A stretch of DNA of 21,332 bases from an uncultured Oscillospiraceae bacterium (GTDB lineage Bacteria > Bacillota > Clostridia > Oscillospirales > Ruminococcaceae): positions 50,382 through 71,713 of the forward strand of contig CAJUMG010000012.1 of the NCBI GenBank assembly GCA_910587335.1, read 5' to 3'. The notes under the pieces were generated by a model that ran no database searches, was not told where the DNA came from, and worked only from the letters and a program-made list of their open reading frames with translations. Made by a program: the position numbers and the translations under genes. Every line of letters starts with the position of its first letter. Position 1 is the first letter of the stretch. Shown piece after piece: positions 1-7,635 of this stretch.

Positions 1-6
1 GCCAGT

Positions 7-276
7 TTATTCACTGCTTTGCAACGCCTCCTCCATCCGGTCATACACTTCGTCGGGAATCCGGCAGGAAAACGCCTTTTCCAATCGCCTGGCTTTTCTG
101 GCCTTTTTTAAGCATTCAATATCCTGGCAGACATAAGCGCCCCGACCGGCCTTCTTTCCGGTCAAATCCAACGAAATTTCTCCTTCTTGGTTCTTTACCA
201 CCCGGACCAGCTCCCGTTTCGGCTTCATCTGGCCGCAGCCGGTGCACATCCGCATCGGAATCTTGCGTGTTTGCAT
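7..276 (-). CDS. ylxR: YlxR/RnpM family RNA-binding protein (DUF448)
   Basis: A small basic protein of 89 residues. It has the family's N-terminal MRMCTGCGQ motif (CxxC), the RELVRVV strand and the GRGAYVC motif near residues 44-50. Members bind RNA and, in Bacillus, modulate RNase P (RnpM). The ATG start follows a very strong purine-rich site (GGGAGGGGGAGG) and lies 25 bases after the nusA stop, so this is the third gene of the leftward rimP-nusA-ylxR operon. The usual next genes (ylxQ, infB) would lie just left of the window; the stop codon is six bases from the edge. Family assignment is firm; the exact role in this organism is inferred. Confidence 0.93.
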   Translation of the reverse strand: MQTRKIPMRMCTGCGQMKPKRELVRVVKNQEGEISLDLTGKKAGRGAYVCQDIECLKKARKARRLEKAFSCRIPDEVYDRMEEALQSSE

Positions 277-301
277 TTTCCTCCCCCTCCCTTATAAAAA
301 A

Positions 302-1354
302 CTATTCCTCTCCGTAAAATCCGCTTTCTGGCTTGATGTCGATCTTCCAGCCGGTAAGCTTAGCCGCCAGCCGGGCGTTCTGCCCCTTGTTGCCGATCGC
401 CAATGACAGCTGATTGTCCGGTACCTTTACGGTGCAGTTTTTGCTGCCATCCTCTGCGGTCTCTACCGACACCACCTGGGACGGCGACAGCGCCGCGGCG
501 ACAAATTCGCCAGGATCCTCCGAATATTTTACCACATCAATCTTTTCCCCATTCAGCTCGTCAACAATTTTCGCCACCCTGGCTCCCTTCGGACCAATGC
601 AGGCGCCTACCGCATCCACATTGGGATCCTTGGAATAGACAGCGATCTTTGTGCGGGAGCCTGCCTCCCGGGAAATGGCCTTTAGCTCCACTGTCCCGTC
701 ATACAGCTCCGGCACCTCCATCTCAAACAGCCGCTTAACCAATCCCGGATGGGTACGGGACAGCATCACCCGCGGGCCCCGGTCGGTGGGCGCCACCTCC
801 ACCACATATACCTTGACATGATCGCCCTCGTGCAGTTCCTCTCCCGGTACCTGCTCCTGACGGGTGAGCATCGCTTCCGATTTTCCTATTTCCAGCGTCA
901 CCGACCCGCGAGCTGGATCGGTGCGGACTACCTTCGCGGAGATGATCTCGTGCTCCCGGCTTTGGAACTCCTGCATCATCTGTCCCCGCTCTGCTTCTCG
1001 AATACCCTGGCGGATTACATGCTTTGCAGCCTGCGCCGCAATGCGGCCAAACTGCTTGGTCTCCAAGGGAATGTCCACCGTCGAATCAATTTGAGCCTTT
1101 TTATCATACTTATACGCGTCGCTAAGCAAAATTTCGGTATTGGGGTTTTCCACCGCCTCCACCACCGTTTTGCGAATCGCCACGGAAAACTTTCCCTTTT
1201 CCGGATCAATCTCCACCTGACCGTTTTCGCTCCCACCAAAGTCGCGCTTCACCGCAATGGCAATGGCGGCCTTGATCTTTTCTAACAGATAGTCAGCGGG
1301 GATCCCCTTTTCCTTTTCCAAAAGGGCCAACGCCTCAAAAAATTCGGTGTTCAT
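302..1354 (-). CDS. nusA: Transcription termination/antitermination factor NusA
   Basis: Binds RNA polymerase and nascent RNA and controls pausing, termination and antitermination. The 350-residue protein has the NusA N-terminal domain (about 1-125), an S1 domain (about 135-200) and two KH domains, with GxxG loops in IGPKGARV (about residue 255) and IGNKGQNAR (about residue 322). It stops after KH2, as Firmicutes NusA does, and lacks the acidic repeats of the E. coli protein. The start is either GTG at 1357 or the adjacent ATG at 1354. The ATG sits nine bases after GGGAGG and overlaps the rimP stop as TGATG, indicating translational coupling. ylxR follows 25 bases downstream. Confidence 0.96.
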   Translation of the reverse strand: MNTEFFEALALLEKEKGIPADYLLEKIKAAIAIAVKRDFGGSENGQVEIDPEKGKFSVAIRKTVVEAVENPNTEILLSDAYKYDKKAQIDSTVDIPLETKQFGRIAAQAAKHVIRQGIREAERGQMMQEFQSREHEIISAKVVRTDPARGSVTLEIGKSEAMLTRQEQVPGEELHEGDHVKVYVVEVAPTDRGPRVMLSRTHPGLVKRLFEMEVPELYDGTVELKAISREAGSRTKIAVYSKDPNVDAVGACIGPKGARVAKIVDELNGEKIDVVKYSEDPGEFVAAALSPSQVVSVETAEDGSKNCTVKVPDNQLSLAIGNKGQNARLAAKLTGWKIDIKPESGFYGEE

Positions 1355-1842
1355 CACTTGAGTCCTCCCATATCTATTTCTTCCTGTAAACGGACGAAAG
1401 CTGTTTCGTCCATTCCCACTGTCATTTCCAAATCCTCATCTAAAAGCAGGGTGATTTTTCCGTCTCCAAAACCGGTCAGACGGCCGATAAAATCCCGTTC
1501 CCCCTCTACCGGGCGGATCAGCCTCACATGAATATCCGCGCCCATAAACGCTTCAAAATGCTGTGGACGGCGCAGATCCCGGCCAATCCCTGGGGAGGAT
1601 ACCTCCAACGTATAGCTTTGGGGGATGGGGTCCACCTCGTCCAGAATCGGACTGAGCCTCCGGCTGACATTTTCGCAGTCGTCAATATTAACCCCCTCTT
1701 CCTTGTCAAGAAAAACGCGCAGATACCAAATGGAACCTTCTTTTTCAAACCGCACGTCCCAAAGCTGAAGCCCCAGCTCATCAACAATCGGCTGTACCAA
1801 ATCCGTGACAATGCCGACTGTATTTTTTTTGTCCGACGCCAT
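1354..1842 (-). CDS. rimP: Ribosome maturation factor RimP
   Basis: Needed for 30S subunit assembly. The 162-residue protein has the typical N-terminal part (VQPIVDELGLQLWDVRFEKE, then a conserved LRVFLDKE strand and the DCENVSRRLSPILDE helix), the YTLEVSSPGIGRDLRR signature, and the small C-terminal SH3-like domain ending in DETAFVRLQEEI. The reading frame is open further upstream, but I choose the ATG beginning MASDKKN. It gives a normal family length and has a purine-rich site (AAGGAAG) about 12 bases upstream. First gene of the leftward operon with nusA and ylxR; its stop overlaps the nusA start. Confidence 0.94.
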   Translation of the reverse strand: MASDKKNTVGIVTDLVQPIVDELGLQLWDVRFEKEGSIWYLRVFLDKEEGVNIDDCENVSRRLSPILDEVDPIPQSYTLEVSSPGIGRDLRRPQHFEAFMGADIHVRLIRPVEGERDFIGRLTGFGDGKITLLLDEDLEMTVGMDETAFVRLQEEIDMGGLK

Positions 1843-1936
1843 AAATCCTATTCTTCCTTTCTTTGGCTTTTGTGTATCTATCCCCCGCCGAAAATGCTTT
1901 TTACCCAGCAAAGACAGAAAAAGCCCCTATACAAAC

Positions 1937-1962
1937 GAAAGAGCGGGAAAACCCACTCTTTC
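1937..1962 (-). other. Hairpin in the rimP-nusA leader
   Basis: An 11-bp stem (GAAAGAGTGGG paired with CCCGCTCTTTC on the minus strand, one G-U pair) closed by a four-base loop. It lies about 20 nt into the ~140-nt untranslated leader between the predicted start site and the rimP ATG. It is followed by GTTTGT rather than a clean U-run, so it is a poor terminator. It could be an attenuator or a binding site for autoregulation, but the sequence alone does not show this. Confidence 0.45.
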
Positions 1963-1987
1963 ATCTTCCATCCTTATTCCATATGTT

Positions 1988-2016
1988 AGTATACCACTTT
2001 TTTTTTCGCTATGCAA
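1988..2016 (-). promoter_or_regulatory. Sigma-A promoter of the rimP-nusA-ylxR operon
   Basis: On the minus strand: -35 TTGCAT (2011-2016), a 17-bp spacer, and -10 TATACT (1988-1993) preceded by TGG (extended -10). The predicted start is near 1981, leaving a leader of about 140 nt before the rimP ATG at 1842. Confidence 0.75.
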
Positions 2017-2054
2017 CCCTTTTTTCTGGTTTTTCCCGGCGAACAGGCCTATTT

Positions 2055-2492
2055 TTATCCGTTCCCCTTTTCAAAATCTATAACATAAACAATTTCGTCC
2101 TCGTAGTCATTTTTACCGCCGGCCTTTTCATAAATTCGGCAGGCCCTGGGGTTCCCTTTGTCGGTGATGACAAAAAGCTCCGAACATTCGATGTCTCTGG
2201 CGTAATCTGCAAGCCAGGACATAAACCGGGTGCCGATCCCCTTGTTTTGCCAAGCGGGCAGCAGCCCCAGAGAATACAGAAAGAACATCGTCTTTCCGTC
2301 AGGGCGCGGCAGCAGATAGGCATAGGCCATCCCCACCAGCTGTTCCCCTTCAAAAGCGCCGAAAGCGCAGGTGTTCGGCGCGCCAAAAAAGCCATATAAG
2401 CTGTTTAGATCAAACGTCATGCCATCATCCCGCAGGATCGGCTCCATCGCAAGGACATCCACCCCTGTCAGCGGACGGAAAGAATACTCCAT
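2055..2492 (-). CDS. GNAT family N-acetyltransferase (AAC(3)-I-like fold)
   Basis: Predicted acetyl-CoA-dependent acyltransferase, 145 residues. The central LYSLGLLPAWQNKGIGTRFM segment (about residues 72-91) contains the Q/RxxGxG/A acetyl-CoA loop. After it come FVITDKGNPRACRIYEKAGG and a C-terminal VYVIDFEKG strand, as in single-domain GNATs resembling AAC(3)-I. That resemblance does not show aminoglycoside activity, and many such proteins act on other amines. The ATG follows GGGAGATCAAC. It lies 113 bases downstream of the DUF6440 gene on the same strand and is probably transcribed with it, since I see no promoter or convincing terminator between them. Confidence 0.88.
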   Translation of the reverse strand: MEYSFRPLTGVDVLAMEPILRDDGMTFDLNSLYGFFGAPNTCAFGAFEGEQLVGMAYAYLLPRPDGKTMFFLYSLGLLPAWQNKGIGTRFMSWLADYARDIECSELFVITDKGNPRACRIYEKAGGKNDYEDEIVYVIDFEKGNG

Positions 2493-2605
2493 GTTGATCT
2501 CCCTTCTGCAAAAGGTTATATTTGCGGCAAAAACGCTTTTTAAAATTCTGCCTCAGCCTGTTTCCAGCTTGTCCATTCAAAACGCACAAACAAGCTTCCC
2601 TTTCT

Positions 2606-2791
2606 TTACTCCCATTCTTCCGGACCGCCGATGACCGGCTTTCCATCCCGATCCACCAGTACCGTCAGTCCGCCGGAATACCCATTTTGCCGGTATAGGT
2701 AGTGGACGCCGGTGACCCGATCCATCCAAATCTCCATATCCGAACTGAGACCACCTTGTTTGAAAACCCTGACGAACCGTTTTCCATCCAT
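2606..2791 (-). CDS. DUF6440 family protein
   Basis: A 61-residue protein beginning MDGKRFVRVFKQGG. It carries the family core: a D-x-x-TGVHYLY strand (about residues 24-32), the YSGGLTVLVDRDGKPVI segment (about 36-52) and an acidic PEEWE end. The function of the family is unknown. I chose the ATG at 2791 rather than the longer open frame because it follows GAGAGGG by seven bases and lies about 45 nt downstream of a strong promoter. First gene of a short leftward unit with the GNAT gene. Confidence 0.85.
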   Translation of the reverse strand: MDGKRFVRVFKQGGLSSDMEIWMDRVTGVHYLYRQNGYSGGLTVLVDRDGKPVIGGPEEWE

Positions 2792-2843
2792 TTTGTATCC
2801 CTCTCTTTGTTCATTTCTCAAAAGCCTTTCAGTGTATACATTT

Positions 2844-2873
2844 ATCATATCAAACCCCGATGAACCATGTCAA
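2844..2873 (-). promoter_or_regulatory. Sigma-A promoter of the DUF6440-GNAT unit
   Basis: On the minus strand: a consensus -35 TTGACA (2868-2873), an 18-bp spacer and -10 TATGAT (2844-2849), preceded by TGA as an extended -10. It points toward the ATG at 2791. Confidence 0.8.
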
Positions 2874-2943
2874 CGAAATACAGCGCGAATTTCTCCGAAA
2901 AAATATGTTTTCTCCTCTTTTTTCTTACTTTTGCGGTCCGGAC

Positions 2944-2964
2944 TTTGGTCCTTTTAGGACCAAA
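2944..2964. repeat. Perfect 8-bp inverted repeat between divergent promoters
   Basis: TTTGGTCC, five bases (TTTTA), then GGACCAAA. It lies in the divergent region between the DUF6440 and DUF2200 promoters, about 70 bp upstream of one -35 box and 40 bp upstream of the other. It could be an operator for a dimeric regulator or only a hairpin. Confidence 0.5.
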
Positions 2965-3003
2965 ACGCCGATTCGCCCTCCCAGCGATTTTTCCAAACGC
3001 TCC

Positions 3004-3032
3004 TTGCGCCGGACAAATGCCTGTGGTACAAT
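3004..3032 (+). promoter_or_regulatory. Sigma-A promoter of the DUF2200 gene
   Basis: -35 TTGCGC (3004-3009), a 17-bp spacer, and -10 TACAAT (3027-3032) preceded by TGG. The start site would be near 3039 and the ATG is at 3067. Confidence 0.7.
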
Positions 3033-3066
3033 CAGAGCAACAAAAACCGACAGGGAGAAACATGTA

Positions 3067-3432
3067 ATGGAGCCTAAGAAAATATTCGCAATGAAGCTTT
3101 CAAAAGTTTACCCGCTGCTTGTCTCGAAAGCAGAAAAGAAAAACCGCACAAAGCGGGAAGTGGATGAGATTATTTGTTGGCTGACCGGGTATGACCTATC
3201 CGGGCTGGAAAAGCAGCTTGGCAGCGACGTTGACTACGGGACCTTTTTTCGCGAGGCTCCCTGTATCAACCCTAACTGCACACAGATCAAAGGCGTTATA
3301 TGCGGTGTCCGTGTAGAGGAAATCGAAGATCCACTGATGCAAAAAATCCGATATTTGGATAAACTGGTGGACGAATTGGCGAAAGGAAGACCCATGGAGA
3401 AAATCCTGCGTTCCCAGGCGGCAAAGCCTTAA
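3067..3432 (+). CDS. DUF2200 family protein
   Basis: A 122-residue single-domain protein. It matches the family along its whole length: KIFAMKLSKVYPLLVSKAEK at the start, VDEIICWLTGYD in the middle, FFREAPCINPN, then ICGVRVEEIEDPLMQKIRYL and LDKLVDELAKGRPMEKILR at the end. Biochemical function is unknown; it is a soluble cytoplasmic protein with no signal or membrane segment. The ATG at 3067 follows AGGGAG by nine bases and sits just downstream of a clear promoter. The open frame extends upstream to 2860, but that part crosses the promoter and is not coding. Divergent to the DUF6440 gene. Confidence 0.93.
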   Translation: MEPKKIFAMKLSKVYPLLVSKAEKKNRTKREVDEIICWLTGYDLSGLEKQLGSDVDYGTFFREAPCINPNCTQIKGVICGVRVEEIEDPLMQKIRYLDKLVDELAKGRPMEKILRSQAAKP

Positions 3433-3592
3433 ATTCACCTTAGCAGGCGCCGCTTTTGGCCTCATCTTTTTCGTATTTTGAAAGACGATTCCCTTCGTGT
3501 TTTTCCGGCTTTGGTTAAAAAGTTCCGCCCTTCTGTTACAAAATGAGCGGAATCAGGGTTTTTATGGTTGGGAATTTTCCAATGGATTTTTC

Positions 3593-3621
3593 TTGTTTTT
3601 TTACCCGTTTGGGCATAGAAT
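3593..3621 (+). promoter_or_regulatory. Probable sigma-A promoter of the carboxypeptidase gene
   Basis: -35 TTGTTT (3593-3598), a 17-bp spacer and -10 TAGAAT (3616-3621). A short GC hairpin (CGGCG-gtaga-CGCCG) follows in the 5' leader before the ribosome binding site AGGAAGG. The 237-bp gap before the gene holds no other feature that I can support. Confidence 0.6.
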
Positions 3622-3669
3622 ATTTTTTGAATATCGGCGGTAGACGCCGCTTATAGGAAGGCGAAGTAA

Positions 3670-4605
3670 ATGGAAAAGAAAAAAGTCAGACGGTATACCC
3701 GGCGCCAGGTCCGGCGCAATCGAATCATTGCGTTTTTCTGTCTTATTGCGCTGGGTATTCTCTTGATTTTCCTTATTTATAGTGGAATCAAAGGATTTTT
3801 GGACGGTGATAAAGAGAACAGCGATTCCTCTAGCGCTGTATCCATCTCCCAAAGTGAAAAGACAGATTCATCCAGCTTGGCGGACAACCCTTCTTCTCAG
3901 ACGAATGCGGTCGACGATGCCTCCTCAGACGATTCCTCTAAGGAGTCGGATTCTTCCAGCTCCGCCGCAAGCTCTAGTGCTTCTTCCTCGCAGAATGCTT
4001 CCAGTTCCTCTGGGAGCTCGTCCGCGCCGGTGGATTCTGACGATCCGTATTATGAAGCCTCCATGCCGCTTTTGGTCAATCCGGACAACCTGATGCCGGA
4101 GGGGTACAGTCCCACCGTCGTTAGCGTTGGCGGCAATTATAAGCTGGAAACCCGGGCGGCAGCGGCCTGGCAGAAGATGCAGGCGGCCGCCTCCAACGAC
4201 GGCGTTTCTCTGTGGATCATCTCCGCCTATCGCACCCTGGAGCGGCAGACCGAACTGTATAATGAAAAAGTAGAGGAATATAAAGCTTTGGGATACAGCG
4301 AAGCAGACGCCAAGGTGGAGGCGGGAAAATGGGTCGCCGTCCCCGGCACCTCGGAGCATTGTCTGGGCTATGCGGCGGATTTGTGCTCGCTGGAGGAAAG
4401 CTTTGAAAATTCCAATCAGTTTGCATGGCTGCAAAAGCACTGTGCGGAATACGGCTTTATTCTGCGCTTTCCAAAGGATAAGGTCTCGATTACAAAAATC
4501 AGCTACGAGCCTTGGCACTATCGCTATGTAGGCAGCAACCATGCAAAGATTATCATGTCCGAAGGGATTTGCCTGGAGGAATACCTGGACAAGTATGGCG
4601 ATTAA
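3670..4605 (+). CDS. Membrane-anchored D-alanyl-D-alanine carboxypeptidase, VanY type (peptidase M15B)
   Basis: Predicted zinc peptidase that trims the terminal D-Ala of peptidoglycan stem peptides outside the membrane. The 311 residues divide into a basic cytoplasmic start (1-17), one membrane segment (about 18-40), a very Ser/Asp-rich flexible linker (about 48-125) and the M15 domain (about 130-305). Visible active-site elements are SAYRTLERQ (about 185-193), the SEHCLGYAAD zinc motif (H230, D237) and EPWHY (E280, H283), so the enzyme looks intact. No vancomycin-resistance partner genes (vanH, vanA/B, vanX) are nearby, so this is probably a housekeeping wall enzyme. The ATG follows AGGAAGG. 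It ends at a terminator shared with the convergent reductase gene. Confidence 0.92.
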   Translation: MEKKKVRRYTRRQVRRNRIIAFFCLIALGILLIFLIYSGIKGFLDGDKENSDSSSAVSISQSEKTDSSSLADNPSSQTNAVDDASSDDSSKESDSSSSAASSSASSSQNASSSSGSSSAPVDSDDPYYEASMPLLVNPDNLMPEGYSPTVVSVGGNYKLETRAAAAWQKMQAAASNDGVSLWIISAYRTLERQTELYNEKVEEYKALGYSEADAKVEAGKWVAVPGTSEHCLGYAADLCSLEESFENSNQFAWLQKHCAEYGFILRFPKDKVSITKISYEPWHYRYVGSNHAKIIMSEGICLEEYLDKYGD

Positions 4606-4622
4606 GCCTTAACACATCTCGA

Positions 4623-4660
4623 AAAAAAGAGGACATTTCTTTGGAAATGTCCTCTTTTTT
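4623..4660. terminator. Bidirectional intrinsic terminator
   Basis: A long perfect stem (AAAAAAGAGGACATTTC, loop TTTG, then its complement ending in TTTTTT). It has A- and T-runs on both sides and lies between the convergent carboxypeptidase and reductase genes, so it can stop transcription from both. Confidence 0.92.
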
Positions 4661-4670
4661 ATCAGTATCA

Positions 4671-5534
4671 TCAATCCTCGTAATACTTGATTAGTGCCTG
4701 TGTTCCTAAATCGCCCAGACCTTTTTCCTCCAGCTCTCGATACATGTGCAGCGCCTCTGCCAAAACCCCTAAGCTCAGCCCCTTTGCCTGGGCTTCTTCG
4801 TCGGCAATGGCCATGTCTTTAATAAAGTGCTTGATAAAAAATCCCGGATCCATGTTCCCTTTCAAAATCTGCGCCCCGTTGTTGGACAGCTGCCAGCTCC
4901 CTGCCGCGCCTGTCCCGATGGTGTCCAGCATCACGTCAGGATCCAGTCCCTTTGCCTTCGCATAAGCAATGGCCTCGCACACCCCGGCAATCGTCCCCGC
5001 AATGGCAATCTGGTTGGCCATTTTGCAGTGCTGACCGCTGCCCGCCGGACCCTGGTAAACGATATTTTTGCCCATCGCCTCAAAAATTGGCAGACACGCA
5101 TCGAACGCCTGCTTCTCCCCGCCGACCATGATCGCCAACGTCCCGTTTTTCGCCCCAGTGTCCCCGCCGGAAACCGGCGCGTCCAGCGCGTGTAAGCCTT
5201 TTTCCCGCGCTTTGTCAAAAATCCTTTGAGAAAGCTTTGGACTGGTGGTGGTCATGTCAATGAGATAAGCGCCGGGCTTGGCGTTTTCCAAAATGCCGTC
5301 CTCTCCAAAATAGACCTGCTCCACATCCTTGGGGTACCCCACAATGGTAATCACCGCGTCCTGATCCTTTGCGCAGGCGCCGGCGCTTTCACGCCAGATG
5401 GCCCCTTCGTCAATAACCTCCTGCGCCTTTGCTTTGGTCCGATTGTAGACCGAAACCTCGTATCCGTGGCGCATTAAATGCCGCACCATAGATTTTCCCA
5501 TAACACCAATGCCGATAAACCCAATTTTTTTCAC
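4671..5534 (-). CDS. NAD(P)-dependent 3-hydroxyisobutyrate dehydrogenase-family reductase
   Basis: Predicted beta-hydroxyacid dehydrogenase, 287 residues, cytoplasmic. It has the Rossmann motif GFIGIGVMG (5-13), the substrate-binding motif DAPVSGGDTGAKNG (118-131) and the catalytic GSGQHCKMANQ segment with Lys171. These mark the 3-hydroxyisobutyrate / tartronate semialdehyde reductase family, and the exact substrate cannot be read from sequence. I chose the GTG at 5534 (IVKKIGFIG), which follows AAGAAGGG by six bases and starts right at the first beta strand, rather than the longer frame. A monocistronic gene with its own promoter. Confidence 0.9.
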   Translation of the reverse strand: MKKIGFIGIGVMGKSMVRHLMRHGYEVSVYNRTKAKAQEVIDEGAIWRESAGACAKDQDAVITIVGYPKDVEQVYFGEDGILENAKPGAYLIDMTTTSPKLSQRIFDKAREKGLHALDAPVSGGDTGAKNGTLAIMVGGEKQAFDACLPIFEAMGKNIVYQGPAGSGQHCKMANQIAIAGTIAGVCEAIAYAKAKGLDPDVMLDTIGTGAAGSWQLSNNGAQILKGNMDPGFFIKHFIKDMAIADEEAQAKGLSLGVLAEALHMYRELEEKGLGDLGTQALIKYYED

Positions 5535-5565
5535 GATTTTCCCTTCTTTCCGCATTTCTGTTTCT

Positions 5566-5594
5566 ATTGTAATAAAACCTCTGGTACAATGCAA
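5566..5594 (-). promoter_or_regulatory. Sigma-A promoter of the 3-HIBDH-family gene
   Basis: On the minus strand: -35 TTGCAT (5589-5594), a 17-bp spacer and -10 TACAAT (5566-5571). The start site is near 5559, about 25 nt before the GTG start. Confidence 0.75.
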
Positions 5595-5636
5595 CAAAGA
5601 TTTACCGCTTGTTCATAATTTTCTCTTTTCCCCCTC

Positions 5637-5665
5637 TTGCATTTGTCCTTTGAATGTACTATGAT
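5637..5665 (+). promoter_or_regulatory. Sigma-A promoter of htpG
   Basis: -35 TTGCAT (5637-5642), a 17-bp spacer and -10 TATGAT (5660-5665). The predicted start site, about 5672, falls inside the CIRCE element. Confidence 0.8.
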
Positions 5666-5670
5666 TGGTT

Positions 5671-5697
5671 TTAGCACTCAAATGTATAGATTGCTAA
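5671..5697 (+). promoter_or_regulatory. CIRCE element (HrcA operator)
   Basis: TTAGCACTC, nine bases, GATTGCTAA. The consensus is TTAGCACTC-N9-GAGTGCTAA: the left arm is perfect, the right arm has one mismatch, and the spacing is exact. It covers the predicted htpG start site, the usual place for HrcA repression. This indicates that htpG belongs to the HrcA heat-shock regulon here. Confidence 0.9.
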
Positions 5698-5722
5698 AAT
5701 TGTAAGTGAGGTAGATGATTCC

Positions 5723-7612
5723 ATGGCAGCCAAACAATTTAAAGCAGAATCCAAGCGTTTGCTGGATTTGATGATCCATTCGATCTACACCCATAAAGAG
5801 ATCTTTCTGCGGGAACTCATTTCCAACGCCAGCGACGCCATTGACAAGCTGTATTACCGGGCCTTGAGCGAAAATATCACCGGTCTTTCCCGGGATGATT
5901 TTTCCATTTTCCTTTCCATCGATAAGGAAAACCGCATTCTGACCGTATCGGACAACGGATGCGGCATGACAAAGGAGGAGCTGGAAAATAACCTGGGCAC
6001 CATTGCCAAAAGTGGGTCCCTGGCCTTTAAAAAGGAAAACGAGGCCAAAGAGGATATCGACATTATCGGGCAGTTCGGCGTTGGCTTTTATGCCGCCTTT
6101 ATGGTCGCCGACGAGGTAAAGGTGGTCAGCCGCAATTATCAGGGGGACAGCGCCTGGTGCTGGCAGTCCAAGGGCTCCGAGGGATATACCGTTTCCCCTG
6201 CCGAAAAAGATGGACACGGCACCAACATCATCCTGAAAATCAAGGAAAGCTCGGACGAGGAAAATTACGACGAGTTTCTCGACCCGTACCGGATCGAAAG
6301 CTTAGTCAAAAAGTATTCGGATTATATCCGCTATCCCATCAAAATGGAAAAAACCAAAAGCCGCAAAAAAGAGGACTCGGATGAATATGAATCCTATACC
6401 GAGACCGAAATCCTCAACAGCATGGTCCCTATCTGGAAAAAGAATAAAAGCGAGGTTTCCCATCAGGATTACTGCCAGTTTTACAAGGATAAATTCTTTG
6501 ATTATACCGATCCGCTTCGGGTGATCCACAGCTCTACCGAGGGCGCCTCTACCTATAACGCGCTGCTGTTCGTCCCGGAAAAGCCTTCCTTTGACTACTA
6601 CAGCCGGGACTTTGAAAAGGGCCTTCAGCTGTATGCCAGCGGCGTGCTCATTATGGATAAATGCGCCGACCTTCTGCCCGACTGCTTTAGCTTTGTCCGC
6701 GGCCTGGTAGACTCACAGGATCTCTCTTTGAACATCTCCAGGGAAATGCTCCAGCATGACCGGCAGCTAAAGCTGATCGAATCCCGACTGGAAAAAAAGA
6801 TCAAGTCTGAGCTTTTGTCCATGTTAAAAAATGATCGGGAAAAATACGAAACCTTCTGGAAGGGCTTTGGCCGCCAGATCAAATACGGACTGTATTCCTC
6901 CTTTGGCGCCAGCAGCGAATTGCTGGGCGATCTGCTGCTTTTCTACTCCTCTAACGAGAAAAAGCTTGCCACTTTAGAAGAATATATCGGCCGGATGCCG
7001 GAAGGGCAAAAGTATATCTACTATGCCTGCGGCGATTCTTTGGAGCGTATCGACCAGCTTCCCCAAGCGGAACTAGTCAAGGATAAAGGCTACGAAATCC
7101 TGTATTTCACCGAGGATGTAGACGAATTCGTCACCAAGGTGATGCCGGTTTATAAGGAAAAGGAGTTCCGCTCCGTCTCGTCAGAGGATCTGGGGTTGGA
7201 TACCGAAGAGGAAAAGGAGCAAACCAAAAAACAGCAGGAGGAAAACGGCGACCTGTTGGGCGCTTTGAAAGACGCATTGGGGGACCGGGTTTCGGAAGTC
7301 CGGCTCTCCTCCCGGTTAAAAAGCACCGCCTGTTGCCTGACCGCCAAGGGGCAGGTGTCGCTGGAGATGGAACGGGTGCTGGGCGCTATGCCCGGTGAGC
7401 AAAAGGTCAAGGCCGAGCGGGTGTTGGAGCTGAACCCGGATCATCCTCTTTTCCCCACCCTCCAAAATCTTTTTGCAAAGGATAAAGAAACCCTGGCCGA
7501 TTATGCCGAGCTTTTGTATGGTCAAGCGCTTCTGCGAGAAGGAATGCTGCCGGAGGATCCCGCCTCCTTCTCCGCTGTTTTGTGCCGGCTGATGGAAGAA
7601 AAAGAAAAATAG
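5723..7612 (+). CDS. htpG: Molecular chaperone HtpG (Hsp90)
   Basis: ATP-dependent cytoplasmic chaperone, 629 residues, full length for the family. The N-terminal GHKL ATPase domain shows ELISNASDAIDKL (about 32-44), DNGCGM (about 79-84), GTIAKSG (about 95-101) and GQFGVGFYAAF (about 117-127). The middle domain follows, with the conserved SLNISREMLQ segment (about 336-345), and then the C-terminal dimerisation domain, which has an acidic KEEKEQTKKQQEE stretch before it. The ATG follows GTGAGG. Transcription starts at a sigma-A promoter under a CIRCE operator and ends at a long hairpin terminator. Confidence 0.98.
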   Translation: MAAKQFKAESKRLLDLMIHSIYTHKEIFLRELISNASDAIDKLYYRALSENITGLSRDDFSIFLSIDKENRILTVSDNGCGMTKEELENNLGTIAKSGSLAFKKENEAKEDIDIIGQFGVGFYAAFMVADEVKVVSRNYQGDSAWCWQSKGSEGYTVSPAEKDGHGTNIILKIKESSDEENYDEFLDPYRIESLVKKYSDYIRYPIKMEKTKSRKKEDSDEYESYTETEILNSMVPIWKKNKSEVSHQDYCQFYKDKFFDYTDPLRVIHSSTEGASTYNALLFVPEKPSFDYYSRDFEKGLQLYASGVLIMDKCADLLPDCFSFVRGLVDSQDLSLNISREMLQHDRQLKLIESRLEKKIKSELLSMLKNDREKYETFWKGFGRQIKYGLYSSFGASSELLGDLLLFYSSNEKKLATLEEYIGRMPEGQKYIYYACGDSLERIDQLPQAELVKDKGYEILYFTEDVDEFVTKVMPVYKEKEFRSVSSEDLGLDTEEEKEQTKKQQEENGDLLGALKDALGDRVSEVRLSSRLKSTACCLTAKGQVSLEMERVLGAMPGEQKVKAERVLELNPDHPLFPTLQNLFAKDKETLADYAELLYGQALLREGMLPEDPASFSAVLCRLMEEKEK

Positions 7613-7635
7613 ACTTTTCTTTTTCTTATTTGTTT

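Noticed and set aside
403..1285. Long open frames on the plus strand across nusA
   Set aside because: They are antisense to a clear nusA gene, have Pro/His/Arg-rich composition typical of shadow frames, and lack ribosome binding sites.
1863..2399. 178-codon plus-strand frame over the rimP promoter and the GNAT gene
   Set aside because: It runs through the operon promoter and antisense to a well-supported acetyltransferase; no ribosome binding site or family resemblance.
2055..2492. Aminoglycoside resistance gene (AAC(3)-I)
   Set aside because: Only fold-level resemblance is visible; the protein belongs to a broad GNAT group and there is no resistance or mobile context.
3670..4605. Vancomycin resistance (vanY in a van cluster)
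   Set aside because: No vanH, ligase, vanX or VanRS genes nearby; M15B carboxypeptidases are common housekeeping enzymes.
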